Positions 25,280 through 32,892 of a stretch of DNA of 64,000 nt are shown here, in pieces. The notes beneath the pieces were generated by a model. The model did no database searches. It saw nothing but the letters and a program-made list of their open reading frames with translations, and was not told the origin of the DNA. The DNA is from Atlantibacter subterraneus (GTDB taxonomy: Bacteria; Pseudomonadota; Gammaproteobacteria; Enterobacterales; Enterobacteriaceae): NCBI RefSeq assembly GCF_027853245.1, contig NZ_JAPTZM010000004.1. One strand, given 5' to 3'. Every line of letters starts with the position of its first letter. Position 1 is the stretch's first letter. The translations under genes and the position numbers were made by a program.

Positions 25280-25456
25280 TTAGATAAGCTTAATTTTCAC
25301 TTCATAACCTTCAAGACCAGCCATAGTTTCATTGGGAATGAATTCAATCTCAGAAACCTCCTTCCCTGACTTTTTACGCAATTCAGCAATTTTCTTAGAA
25401 ATGAGAGCAGCTATATCCGCTTCGGCCTTTTGCTTTTGATCTTCGATGTTCATCAT
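25280..25456 (-). CDS. Small hypothetical protein between terminase and portal
   Basis: 58 residues: MMNIEDQKQKAEADIAALIS, a charged helix, then a beta end (EGYEVKIKLI). TAAGAGGTT precedes two adjacent ATG codons (25456, 25453). AT-rich relative to the flanking head genes and followed by a terminator, so probably a small inserted accessory gene. No family recognised. Confidence 0.6.
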   Translation of the reverse strand: MMNIEDQKQKAEADIAALISKKIAELRKKSGKEVSEIEFIPNETMAGLEGYEVKIKLI

Positions 25457-25539
25457 AACCTCTTAAGATTTATCTAAGCTTCAGTAAGATAATCGTCTTA
25501 CGAATGCTACATCTGCACATAACTAATTATAAATTATGG

Positions 25540-27024
25540 TTATCGTCCTTGCAGACGTTTGGGAATCATCATGCCCATCGGCTGCGCTCCGCCGAGTTCG
25601 GTCAGCGCATACACAGCGGCATCCAGTCGGTCAGGTGACTTTTTGGCGGTGGCGGGCACATATTCCATCAACTGATTTTCCAGTAGATAGAGATTGCCGT
25701 GATGAGCTACACGCCCCTGTTCGTAGAGCGCGGATATCGGTTCGGCGCGGGCAAATTTCCCTTTATTTGCATGCACCCTGATAATGCGGCCTTTGAACCC
25801 GGCGTTACGCAGTGTTTCCTCCGCCATATCGCCGCCCTGGTTCGTTTCGATAACGATCGCATTGGCTTCGTGCTCTTCGTAAGCCCACATGGCCTTTTTG
25901 GCCCAGCCAGCCGGTGAATACTTGCCACTGTAGTCCCCATCGACTGAGAACTGCTTTTTATCACCAGCACCATACGCACTGGCGGCCACAATGCCGGTTT
26001 CGTCACTTTCATCGCTGTTCGTGGCCTGGGGGTCAATCGCGATAACCGTACGAACCTTATCAAAGCGGATCTGCAGGTCGCGCGCGGCACTAATCATCGC
26101 CTCAGTCCACAGCGCGCCCTCCGCGTTAAATTTGCGGGGCTTCTGCATATACTGAGCTTCGGCAGTTCGCCGGTGAGAGAACAGTGATACGCGGTGCGAC
26201 TCGTTGTGCTTGAACGGCCAGAGCCAGCCATCAGGCAGACCATGATCAATTGGTATGGCGTGAGAGTGCTCCGGGTACTGCGCCGAATACGCCTGGCTGT
26301 TATCGATAATCACAGGCAGATTCAGGTGATGCCACATTTCACCGGAGCCACCGCGCAGCAGGTATCCACTTAGGTCGTGGTAGTGGATACGCTGCATAAT
26401 CACAATCATCGGCGTCGTTTCTACAGCCAGACGTGATTTGATGGTTTCGTTAAAGCGGTTATTCACGCCATCGCGTACGGTCTCGCTGTATGCATCATCT
26501 GGTTTTACCGGGTCATCGATAATCAGCGCGCCCTGCCAGCCTGGCTCCATGTGTCCGGCGCGAAAGCCGGTGACCTGCCCGGCAGCGGACGACGCGTAAA
26601 CTCCGCCACCGTATTCGTTCCACCACATTGCCTTACTGTCCGCATCATCGCGCAACGCCATCGGCCACATTGACTGGTAGGCCTGCGATTTGACCATGCC
26701 GCGCGCAGTCGATGAGTTCAGTAGCGCCAGCTGGTGGGAGTATGAGAGATGCATAAAACGGGCGCGCCGGTTCAGCGCCAGTCCCCGGCCCATCATGTTA
26801 ATGGTTGCCAGTTCTGTTTTTGTGTAACCAGGCGGAACGTTAATGACCAGGCGCTTTATTTCGCCGTCTATAACGCGGTTCATCGTCTGCTGAATAACCT
26901 TGTGATGCGGTGCGACAATCATCTTGCCGCCGGTGCGCTGTTTGAAGAAGTAACGCGCGTAATACAGTCCATCCTCTTCGCATTCGACCTTACGGGCAAA
27001 TGCCTTTTGCTCAGCAGTCGTCAT
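25540..27024 (-). CDS. Terminase large subunit
   Basis: 494 residues. ATPase motor plus nuclease: a P-loop-like PPGYTKTE near residue 65, Walker B LIIDDP near residue 168, the nuclease domain starting AIDPQATNSDESDETGIVAA, and VIETNQGGDMAEETLRNAGF. Packages DNA into the prohead. Overlaps the small subunit gene end by 14 bases. Confidence 0.95.
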   Translation of the reverse strand: MTTAEQKAFARKVECEEDGLYYARYFFKQRTGGKMIVAPHHKVIQQTMNRVIDGEIKRLVINVPPGYTKTELATINMMGRGLALNRRARFMHLSYSHQLALLNSSTARGMVKSQAYQSMWPMALRDDADSKAMWWNEYGGGVYASSAAGQVTGFRAGHMEPGWQGALIIDDPVKPDDAYSETVRDGVNNRFNETIKSRLAVETTPMIVIMQRIHYHDLSGYLLRGGSGEMWHHLNLPVIIDNSQAYSAQYPEHSHAIPIDHGLPDGWLWPFKHNESHRVSLFSHRRTAEAQYMQKPRKFNAEGALWTEAMISAARDLQIRFDKVRTVIAIDPQATNSDESDETGIVAASAYGAGDKKQFSVDGDYSGKYSPAGWAKKAMWAYEEHEANAIVIETNQGGDMAEETLRNAGFKGRIIRVHANKGKFARAEPISALYEQGRVAHHGNLYLLENQLMEYVPATAKKSPDRLDAAVYALTELGGAQPMGMMIPKRLQGR

Positions 27025-27490
27025 CCTCCATCATCTCCTGCCTTGCTGATTTGTATTCCTCTTTGCTCATGGTGAGCGTCTGGATAGCGCCACCGTTAGG
27101 CCCGGAATGCTCGAATTTATGTTTGTTGGTGTAAGCATCGCCACACTCTTTGGCGGCTTGCTCAATCAACTCAGCTGTTAACGCAAGGTTCTTCATCCCT
27201 TCAGCGCGCGTTGCCATCCGATCGAGAACGCGTAGCCGGTACGCCTTATTGGCTATCGGGATGTCCGAGATTTCATTCTGGAAGCGTTCGCGAGTGGCGT
27301 TGAACATGTCCACCCATTTTTGAGCCAGCCCCCTGCCGTTTACCTTCGTCGGATCGTGGGATTCGACCTGTTGACGGGGTATGGTCAGGCCAAATTCTTT
27401 TTTGACCGACTCAACCACCTGAGACGGGGTATCAAAGCAGGCAAGAGACTGAACGATGAAGGCTTTGACCTCACCTTTCAATGCCGCCAT
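27011..27490 (-). CDS. Terminase small subunit (DUF2280)
   Basis: 159 residues starting MAALKGEVKAFIVQSLACFD, with an N-terminal helix-turn-helix (FDTPSQVVESVKKEFGLTIP) and helical oligomerisation region, ending in an acidic tail. This is the DUF2280 type small terminase, which recognises the packaging site. Directly upstream of the large subunit. Confidence 0.9.
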   Translation of the reverse strand: MAALKGEVKAFIVQSLACFDTPSQVVESVKKEFGLTIPRQQVESHDPTKVNGRGLAQKWVDMFNATRERFQNEISDIPIANKAYRLRVLDRMATRAEGMKNLALTAELIEQAAKECGDAYTNKHKFEHSGPNGGAIQTLTMSKEEYKSARQEMMEDDDC

Positions 27491-27522
27491 AAATCACCTG
27501 CCTGTCATAATCAGTCATAAAG

Positions 27523-28149
27523 TTAAGCCAGTTTAAGCATGCACGTCCCGCACGCTCTGGCGATATCAAGGTGAGCCACTTCCGCAGGCCTGTTTGCTGC
27601 GTCCACCAGTTGTTGCACATCGTGACTGGCACCGTAGCGGCGAACGACGCCAATGAACTCTTCCACATCGTGGCCGCGCAGTTTCAGTTTGGGTAATCCA
27701 CTGTCCCGATAGAATTTCGGCGCGCCAAATTCATCGGTTTCCTGTGCAATGTGGTACAGCTCATGCTCCACCAGCGCGCAGAACTCCAGATGAGAACACT
27801 GAGCGCAGTAATCAGCGGCCAGGGTGATGATGAACTCAGGGATGCGCCCGAACCACTCATGCATTTGCTGTTCCATTCTGGCTTTTTGCCAGCCACCAGC
27901 GCGCATCATTACCTCTTCGCATTGGCCCAGCACGGTGCGTCCTTTTTTGGAGAAGGCGCTGGACGCCCACATAAACGCGATATCAGCGTCAGCAAGGTGG
28001 AAGTGGTCGGGGTTATGAAGATGGCCGGATTCGGCAATGATTTGCATCTGTACCCACTCCCACAGTCCATCGGCGGGAATCAACCGAATGTATAGAGCGA
28101 ACTCAGCAACAAAGATAGGTGACGGGAGTGGCCTGCTAATCTCGATCAT
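27523..28149 (-). CDS. Putative phage metallopeptidase
   Basis: 208 residues. Contains a zinc-peptidase HExxH motif inside ALVEHELYHIAQETDEFGAP (residues about 125-145), a Cys pair before it (CAQCSHLEFC) and a C-terminal CGTCMLKLA. Matches the putative phage metallopeptidase family found upstream of terminase genes in enterobacterial prophages. Substrate unknown; it might act in head maturation or on host proteins. Confidence 0.8.
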   Translation of the reverse strand: MIEISRPLPSPIFVAEFALYIRLIPADGLWEWVQMQIIAESGHLHNPDHFHLADADIAFMWASSAFSKKGRTVLGQCEEVMMRAGGWQKARMEQQMHEWFGRIPEFIITLAADYCAQCSHLEFCALVEHELYHIAQETDEFGAPKFYRDSGLPKLKLRGHDVEEFIGVVRRYGASHDVQQLVDAANRPAEVAHLDIARACGTCMLKLA

Positions 28150-28172
28150 AACCTCTCCGGTTTGGCTCCATT

Positions 28173-28196
28173 AAAAAAGCCCCGCTATTGCGAGGC
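28173..28196 (-). terminator. Intrinsic terminator after the lysis genes
   Basis: Minus-strand GCCTCGC/GCGGGGC hairpin (28179-28196) followed by six T. Lies between the lysis block and the packaging genes. Confidence 0.75.
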
Positions 28197-28209
28197 TCAA
28201 AAAATGCAA

Positions 28210-28260
28210 CTATGACAAATAGTTGCCGCTTACGCTTGTTACTACAGCATTGCTAACCAT
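28210..28260 (-). CDS. Possible 16-residue leader peptide or micro-ORF
   Basis: MVSNAVVTSVSGNYLS, with AAGGAAG eight bases before the ATG and a terminator 14 bases after the stop. The arrangement ribosome site, tiny ORF, terminator looks deliberate, but nothing is known of the peptide. Confidence 0.3.
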   Translation of the reverse strand: MVSNAVVTSVSGNYLS

Positions 28261-28361
28261 ACTCAAACTTCCTTTAGCACAGGAAACAGGCACCACCGCT
28301 TGACCCTTTTCATTGAGAAAATAAAAAGTGCGAAATGCACATGCCATAGACAATTCCGGTT

Positions 28362-28387
28362 CGCCCTCTTGATGGGGGCGTTTTTTT
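28362..28387 (+). terminator. Plus-strand terminator between lysis and packaging genes
   Basis: CGCCC (28362-28366) pairs with GGGCG (28376-28380), followed by seven T on the plus strand. No plus-strand gene is apparent upstream; a GTGC/GCAC hairpin at 28328-28340 precedes it, so a short antisense RNA is possible. Confidence 0.5.
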
Positions 28388-28454
28388 GCTTTACAGAGCG
28401 TCAGCGTGAATACAGAACATCACCAGGTGCGTTCGTAAACGCGCCCCAGGTTGG

Positions 28455-28694
28455 TCATTTCACGGCGTTATACCAGGCCTGCCAGCGATACGTGTTGAGC
28501 CGCAGCTGGCGTAGGCATTCTGCCGTTTCGATATCCGCCTGCAGGTCCTCATCACTGTTTGCCCCGGCATTACTTGCCCTGCACGGAGCCTGCATCAAAT
28601 CCGCTGATGGCGTTGGCAGCGTCGATGGCGCGCTGGCGCAGCTGCACAGCATTATCGTCAAACTGGCACACAGTACGATCCGGAGACTGAACAT
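28455..28694 (-). CDS. Rz1: Outer-membrane spanin Rz1 (lipoprotein)
   Basis: 79 residues in a different frame overlapping the 3' half of Rz. Signal peptide with lipobox (LTIMLCSC, Cys at about residue 19) and a proline-containing stretch after it. The outer-membrane half of the spanin complex that fuses inner and outer membranes at lysis. The overlap with Rz is diagnostic, although the proline content is lower and the tail longer than in lambda Rz1. Confidence 0.82.
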   Translation of the reverse strand: MFSLRIVLCASLTIMLCSCASAPSTLPTPSADLMQAPCRASNAGANSDEDLQADIETAECLRQLRLNTYRWQAWYNAVK

Positions 28695-28920
28695 ATTTCA
28701 CCACGTCGCGGGTTATGGTTCGGTAAATCACCTTCGCCTCGGCACTGGCCGCAGCGGCTTTCTTCTCTACCGGCTGGATGGCTTTCTCGGCCTTATCTCT
28801 ATTATCCACCGCCAGCGCGTTGATATGGTCGGCGTGGGCATTCCATCCAGAACGCCATGAAATCAGCGCGGTGGCGGAGATTGCTACCACCAGCGCCATC
28901 AGAACATATCGCCACTTCAT
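28570..28920 (-). CDS. Rz: Inner-membrane spanin Rz
   Basis: 116 residues: one N-terminal membrane anchor (YVLMALVVAISATALISW), then a periplasmic helical domain rich in Lys, Ala and Glu (DKAEKAIQPVEKKAAAASAE). Overlaps the endolysin end by 4 bases and contains Rz1 in another frame, as in lambda. Confidence 0.85.
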   Translation of the reverse strand: MKWRYVLMALVVAISATALISWRSGWNAHADHINALAVDNRDKAEKAIQPVEKKAAAASAEAKVIYRTITRDVVKYVQSPDRTVCQFDDNAVQLRQRAIDAANAISGFDAGSVQGK

Positions 28921-29543
28921 ACCAGCGCACTCCGCGCACGGTTATAACGCAGACGGCGGTCTTCAATGCCGTTATGGCCACCATTGATAATCTGTGTGAC
29001 TCGCGCCAGGTCGCAGGAGTAAAGCAGGCATCCATGAGCGGCGTAGAACCATGCCGCCGAACGCGCCGCGTTGCGGTCCTGCTCCAGCAGTTCGGGGCTG
29101 GAGACCAGATCAAGTTTCAGCGCGGCGCCACACCGACGGTAATTATCCTGACCGGTGATCTGAATCAGGCCGCGTCCGCGATATTTCCAGCCATCACCCG
29201 GTGCTTTGTTGCCCAGGCGTTTGCTGTACACCAGATTGGCAATAGCGCGCTGGCGCTCCAGCGGTAACACCTTTTCATACGAACGGCGGCCCAGCGCGTT
29301 TGCTTGGTCCCGACTAAGCCGCCCAAAGCGCACGAAATCAGCCAGTCCTGCAACGCTGTAATTCATGCTTTCCACCAGCCGGGAGAAACTCACGGACTCG
29401 TGTCCGGTCTGGGCGATAAACATCGCCTGGTCAGTCGGTGCAGTGATGCCGAATTCTTTCATGGCCGCATCGATGTGCGGAAACCAGCGCGCAGCTAATC
29501 CGGCGCTTATACCAGCCGCCTGCTGAAATTGTGATTGTTTCAT
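28917..29543 (-). CDS. Endolysin, glycoside hydrolase family 19
   Basis: 208 residues from the ATG at 29543, which overlaps the holin stop (ATGA). GH19 chitinase-like lysozyme: AQTGHESVSFSRLVESMNYS near residues 46-65 with the catalytic Glu, and YRGRGLIQITGQDNY near 118-132. Cleaves peptidoglycan at lysis. No signal or anchor sequence, so release depends on the holin. Confidence 0.93.
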   Translation of the reverse strand: MKQSQFQQAAGISAGLAARWFPHIDAAMKEFGITAPTDQAMFIAQTGHESVSFSRLVESMNYSVAGLADFVRFGRLSRDQANALGRRSYEKVLPLERQRAIANLVYSKRLGNKAPGDGWKYRGRGLIQITGQDNYRRCGAALKLDLVSSPELLEQDRNAARSAAWFYAAHGCLLYSCDLARVTQIINGGHNGIEDRRLRYNRARSALV

Positions 29544-29824
29544 TCCGGCCTCAGAACATGGAAGATGCGCGCGACGTTGCCCCGGGCGCGGAACACAGCA
29601 GCGCAGATGATTAAGTTGATAGCGACTGTTGCCCAGTGAGTATGCAGATACGAATCGAACAGGTACCGGAACGGCACCGATGCATACGCCAGAATTATCA
29701 GATAGGCCAGCCATGACGCCCACGGGTTATGGCGCCCGCCAGGCTTACGGAACATCATCAGGCGCAGAACAATGGCGGCGCAGGCCACCACGTTAGTCAC
29801 CACCAGCGGATCGTTAGTTACCAT
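29540..29824 (-). CDS. Phage holin-family membrane protein
   Basis: 94 residues with about three hydrophobic segments (VVTNVVACAAIVLRLMMF, WASWLAYLIILAYASVPF, WATVAINLIICAAVFRA). It sits between another membrane protein and the endolysin, overlapping both, as a holin or holin partner of the lysis cassette. Confidence 0.8.
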   Translation of the reverse strand: MVTNDPLVVTNVVACAAIVLRLMMFRKPGGRHNPWASWLAYLIILAYASVPFRYLFDSYLHTHWATVAINLIICAAVFRARGNVARIFHVLRPE

Positions 29825-30191
29825 TGGTTCCCCCTCTCCAGCGTGCCAGCAGCTTTAGCGGGTCCTGTTCACTGAAAAATGTCAGCGTCTTGATTGCCAC
29901 GGCAGACAGAATCACCGCGCCGAGCGCGTCCAGTGGCTTGTCTGCGTAGCCCGTCATTTTTGCCAGCCATGAACCCACCAGCCCGGAGCCATACACGCCA
30001 GCAAAATACGAAACAACGAAATATGCAGAACGGCGAAAAATCGTCAGGTCGGCAGCGGTGGCCACGTAGAACACCGCCCCGGCAAACGCGCCGAACACCA
30101 CGCCGTAATCGGTGCCAGTGAGCAATCCATAAATGCTGGCACCAGTCAGCGCGCTACCAGCGACTGCGGTACCGGAAAAAGGCTCGGACAT
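29814..30191 (-). CDS. Phage holin-like protein
   Basis: 125 residues with several hydrophobic segments (VAGSALTGASIYGLLTG, VVFGAFAGAVFYVATAADL, VVSYFAGVYGSGLVGSWL, ALGAVILSAVAIKTLTFF). First gene of the lysis cassette. Enterobacterial prophages often have two such membrane proteins before the lysozyme, one acting as holin and the other as its regulator; which is which cannot be told here. Confidence 0.8.
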   Translation of the reverse strand: MSEPFSGTAVAGSALTGASIYGLLTGTDYGVVFGAFAGAVFYVATAADLTIFRRSAYFVVSYFAGVYGSGLVGSWLAKMTGYADKPLDALGAVILSAVAIKTLTFFSEQDPLKLLARWRGGTNGN

Positions 30192-30235
30192 TACGCCCCC
30201 TCTTATGTGTGAGTCCTCTCAGGAATGAGGGGAAA

Positions 30236-30260
30236 TAAAAAGGCCCACCTGAGTGGGCCT
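30236..30260 (-). terminator. Intrinsic terminator upstream of the lysis genes
   Basis: Perfect 8-bp stem AGGCCCAC/GTGGGCCT (30241-30260) followed on the minus strand by T5. It lies between the late promoter region and the holin, so late genes would be expressed only when transcription is antiterminated. Confidence 0.8.
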
Positions 30261-30413
30261 TAACGTGGGAGATACCCCGATAGTACTGACTTGTTTTGTC
30301 TAAAGCATTGTGTAAAAAATGAGACAGAAGAATACTTTCAGAACGATATATCTTATTTTTTGTATTGAAATTGATAATTTACAGGCTTCATTCAACGGAC
30401 TGGAGGTTCTATT

Positions 30414-30584
30414 ATTTACCTCAAGTTTCAGTGCTCATCCTGCAAAGGATTAAAATTCATCTTCACCACTTTTGCCAGTAGCAGTACTGGTGCTCATGGT
30501 GCCGTATGTGCTTTATGTTATTCCAGAATGACGCCCGCTAATACTCTAATGAAACGGCGTCGAGGGAAGAAACATGAACCATAA
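30414..30584 (+). CDS. Small CxxC-CxxC zinc-ribbon protein with apparent ATT start
   Basis: Open frame of about 56 codons reading YLKFQCSSCKGLKF ... AVCALCYSRM ... MKRRRGKKHEP. The two CxxC pairs about 25 residues apart look like a zinc ribbon. No ATG, GTG or TTG exists between the upstream in-frame stop (30375) and the first CxxC, but GGAGG (30402-30406) is followed at 7 bases by ATT (30414), with another ATT at 30411. ATT is a rare start codon, used by infC. Opposite in direction to the flanking genes. Function unknown; could be a small regulator or a 5'-truncated gene. Confidence 0.5.
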   Translation: MYLKFQCSSCKGLKFIFTTFASSSTGAHGAVCALCYSRMTPANTLMKRRRGKKHEP

Positions 30585-30605
30585 TGGCACCGTATGAAGA
30601 CAGGC

Positions 30606-30794
30606 CTATCGAGGAAGTGCTATCGGACCATCCAACACCTCAGTTTCGCTATTATGACAAATGTCATCTCTACGTGTTAAATGCCATATGCCCAAAACAT
30701 GCTTGCCTGATTCAAAATCATATACAACTTCCGGAGTGTAGTAGGCAATCTGGATTGCCCCATCATGTAGTATCCAGTAATAACCTTCTTCCAT
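30606..30794 (-). CDS. Small conserved phage hypothetical protein
   Basis: 62 residues, MEEGYYWILHDGAIQIAYYT with a tryptophan- and aromatic-rich beta pattern and the ending EVLDGPIALPR. This pattern (short protein with HDGxxQIAYY and a GPI ending) is familiar from many enterobacterial prophages, but the role is unknown. A GGAGGATT ribosome site precedes the ATG. Confidence 0.7.
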   Translation of the reverse strand: MEEGYYWILHDGAIQIAYYTPEVVYDFESGKHVLGIWHLTRRDDICHNSETEVLDGPIALPR

Positions 30795-30922
30795 AAATCC
30801 TCCCCAGGTTTATGGGGGTGATTGTACATTTCAAAAATTTGGGGGAAATAAAGTTTTTCTTAATGCAAATTCAAGAAGAACTTATTAAACGTTAAGTCAT
30901 TATTTTCACTACGCTATATTCT

Positions 30923-31183
30923 TCAATGCAACATATCTCGTTTAATAACCTCCTCAGGAAGAGGTGTTGCCGCAAGGTTGGGAAGATCCGCCTGGGCAAA
31001 CTCAAGCTGGATAAAGCGTAACTCTGACATACGTACTTCGGCTCCATTCATGTACCTTGCATACCGGGTACCCTCAGAGTCTGTTACGTCAGAGACCAGA
31101 ACTGGATAAAGTTTTTCCAATCCGGATGGCTGGATGTGCTTGATAAGCATCGGAATTGGATAGAAGGTACGGGAAGTTCGCAT
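30923..31183 (-). CDS. Hypothetical protein downstream of the Q region
   Basis: 86 residues from the ATG at 31183 (MRTSRTFYPIPMLIKHIQPS); a GTG at 31222 would add 13 residues and has GGGG before it, so the start is uncertain. The protein is short and mixed alpha-beta, without recognised motifs. It lies in the late leader region, between Q and lysis genes, where non-essential genes accumulate. Confidence 0.5.
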   Translation of the reverse strand: MRTSRTFYPIPMLIKHIQPSGLEKLYPVLVSDVTDSEGTRYARYMNGAEVRMSELRFIQLEFAQADLPNLAATPLPEEVIKRDMLH

Positions 31184-31423
31184 TGGAATGCCTGATAAAG
31201 GATAGGTACCTGAGTCTAGCACTTACCCCATGAATAGATAGTTTTTATCTATAAAGACTTATCAATTAATAAGAATTACCTAAATAAAAATTTTTATCAA
31301 ATTTTACGAAATTATGCTGCTCGAAAAGCAACCGAGCTGATAGTCATAAACGCTCGCGTGGATCAAAGCCCTGGATGCACTGCAGAAAAACCCCTCTCTG
31401 ATATTTCTGCGCCATCAGCACAT

Positions 31424-31452
31424 AAAAAAAGACCTGCTCGGACGAACAGGTC
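31424..31452 (-). terminator. tR'-like terminator in the late leader
   Basis: GACCTG (31431-31436) pairs with CAGGTC (31447-31452); the minus strand continues with seven T. Its place between Q and the lysis genes is that of the lambda terminator that is overcome by Q. Confidence 0.75.
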
Positions 31453-31756
31453 ATATCAGGTAGAACATCTCTCGACGGCGCCAGGTGCCTCCCGGTGAAA
31501 CGCTGACTGGATGCATCGTTTCGCATGCTTAATCAATTACAGATTATCCAGTAATGCCCCTCCGCTCAGGGGGATTCGCCATCATTTTTTATTTTAATGA
31601 CTGTCAAAGAATGCTCTTTAATCGTAGTGCCCGCTTCGATGATTTCAACTCTGATAGTTCATATTTAGCCACTCTGCAGACATGATCACAAACCGGCAAT
31701 ATGGGTTCCGCGTCACTCCCCGCACTTTGCCTTATTAGCGTAGGGAGTCCATAAAG

Positions 31757-31781
31757 TAAAAAACCCCGCCGCAGCGAGGTT
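31757..31781 (-). terminator. Intrinsic terminator after Q
   Basis: AACCTCGC/GCGGGGTT stem (31762-31781) followed by T on the minus strand, 85 bases past the Q stop. It ends early transcription. Confidence 0.75.
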
Positions 31782-31865
31782 CTTAATCTGGTTAACGTCA
31801 CGGGCGTAATATCCCATCGTTGAGACGAGATTAGCCAAATTCCGCCACGTTTGCAACATGCTAAT

Positions 31866-32663
31866 TTAATGCGTCACCCTGCTTAAAACACTTTGTGCGA
31901 GCGATTCCTCAATGTGACACTGCTCAACGAGTCGATCGAACAACAATTTATAGTTTCGCCGCCAGGTGGTTTCTGTTACTCCGAGCGCCTTAAATACCTC
32001 CGTATCTTTAAGTCGGGGGAAGCCGCGCCCTTTGCATCTGGGGCACTGTTTGTAAACCGGCACCCCCTGTAGCTGTGATTTCTTTTTATCGAGCACTTCG
32101 CCACGTCCACGGCAACGGCATTCGTTCTTCACCTTTCCTTTCCCGTTACAGGGCTGGCAAATCACCCGCACCTGTTCGCGTACCGGTTTCCACACTTCCC
32201 AGTCGGAAGGTGAGATCCCTTTTGTGCTCTTCACCCACTTTGGCGGTTTGCCGTCAGGCCAGGTAACCTTGTTGGTAAAGACCTCTGCATCAATAAACCC
32301 CTCCCCAGCACAGCTGTGGCATGTCACCAGACTTGCCGCGCTAAGTGAATAGTCGCGGAATACAAAACCAGCCAGAATTCGCAGGAAGTTTTCTCGCTCT
32401 GCTGCCGTCATTTTCTGAAGCGACTGGTTACGGCTGGCGCGCCGTTCTGCCAGTCGGGTTAAAAACGCAATGATGTTATCCGGTGCCAGCACCCCTGCTT
32501 TGGCGAGATACAGTTCGATACCGACAGATGCTTTTGAATTCGCCAGGCCCAGCGCGGCCATCACATCGGTTATTGAAAGTGCGTCGCCGCTCGTCCCACA
32601 TGAAACGGTGCCGGGAACCATTGATTTTGGCGCAAAGTACTTCGGTAATGATTCCAGCTTCAT
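31866..32663 (-). CDS. Q: Antitermination protein Q (phage 82 type)
   Basis: 265 residues. The centre has DnaJ-like zinc-binding Cys pairs: CHSCAGEGFIDAE, CQPCNGKGKVKNECRCRGRG and CPRCKGRGFPRL, followed by a C-terminal helix-turn-helix (VFKALGVTETTWRRNYKLLF). This is the 82-type Q family, which binds near the late promoter and lets RNA polymerase ignore terminators. The late operon here contains many terminators, consistent with that need. Coupled to the small gene before it by an ATGA overlap. Confidence 0.9.
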   Translation of the reverse strand: MKLESLPKYFAPKSMVPGTVSCGTSGDALSITDVMAALGLANSKASVGIELYLAKAGVLAPDNIIAFLTRLAERRASRNQSLQKMTAAERENFLRILAGFVFRDYSLSAASLVTCHSCAGEGFIDAEVFTNKVTWPDGKPPKWVKSTKGISPSDWEVWKPVREQVRVICQPCNGKGKVKNECRCRGRGEVLDKKKSQLQGVPVYKQCPRCKGRGFPRLKDTEVFKALGVTETTWRRNYKLLFDRLVEQCHIEESLAQSVLSRVTH

Positions 32664-32800
32664 CCGGCAATCCTCATTGCTGTTTTAATGTAATTTCTCA
32701 ATATGCGGTAATCCGTCACAACCGATCCGCGAAAGCGGTAAATTCTCAGGCGCTGCCAGCGGAGGCGGATAACGTCTGTTTTGTAATTTTCTCTGTTCAC
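32660..32800 (-). CDS. Small basic hypothetical protein in the nin region
   Basis: 46 residues from a GTG start, beginning MNRENYKTDVIRLRWQRLRI and ending NYIKTAMRIAG; strongly basic. The start overlaps the preceding stop (GTGA) and the stop overlaps the Q start (ATGA), so it is tightly built into the operon. Below usual ORF length limits but supported by the overlaps. Function unknown. Confidence 0.6.
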   Translation of the reverse strand: MNRENYKTDVIRLRWQRLRIYRFRGSVVTDYRILRNYIKTAMRIAG

Positions 32801-32892
32801 CGTTTACCCTCTCTCGTTGCGCACCAGTCCCGTATGTACCCGAGCGCCAACAGGGCGGCCCAGCCAATCTGATAATAATTTTCGGTAGTCAT
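32797..32892 (-). CDS. 31-residue hypothetical protein in the nin region
   Basis: MTTENYYQIGWAALLALGYI, followed by a short basic end. ATG overlaps the NinG stop (ATGA) and its stop overlaps the next GTG. A short membrane-prone helix with polar ends. Overlaps at both ends make it a likely coding gene; function unknown. Confidence 0.55.
   Translation of the reverse strand: MTTENYYQIGWAALLALGYIRDWCATREGKR

Larger units (their letters stand above)
31223..31865. other. Late control region between Q and the late genes
   Basis: About 640 bases without a convincing gene. It holds a terminator right after Q (31762-31781) and a stronger one at 31431-31452, both on the minus strand. By analogy with lambda, the Q-responsive late promoter and its early terminator should be here. 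A short minus-strand ORF (31526-31344) spans the second terminator and is more likely non-coding leader. Confidence 0.5.

Noticed and set aside
28300..28860. 186-codon plus-strand ORF over Rz and Rz1
   Set aside because: Antisense to two overlapping spanin genes and contains the plus-strand terminator at 28362.
31344..31526. 60-codon minus-strand ORF in the late leader
   Set aside because: The tR'-like terminator lies inside it; more likely untranslated leader RNA.
31604..31801. 65-codon minus-strand ORF after Q
   Set aside because: Begins within the terminator following Q and lacks a ribosome site or family pattern.
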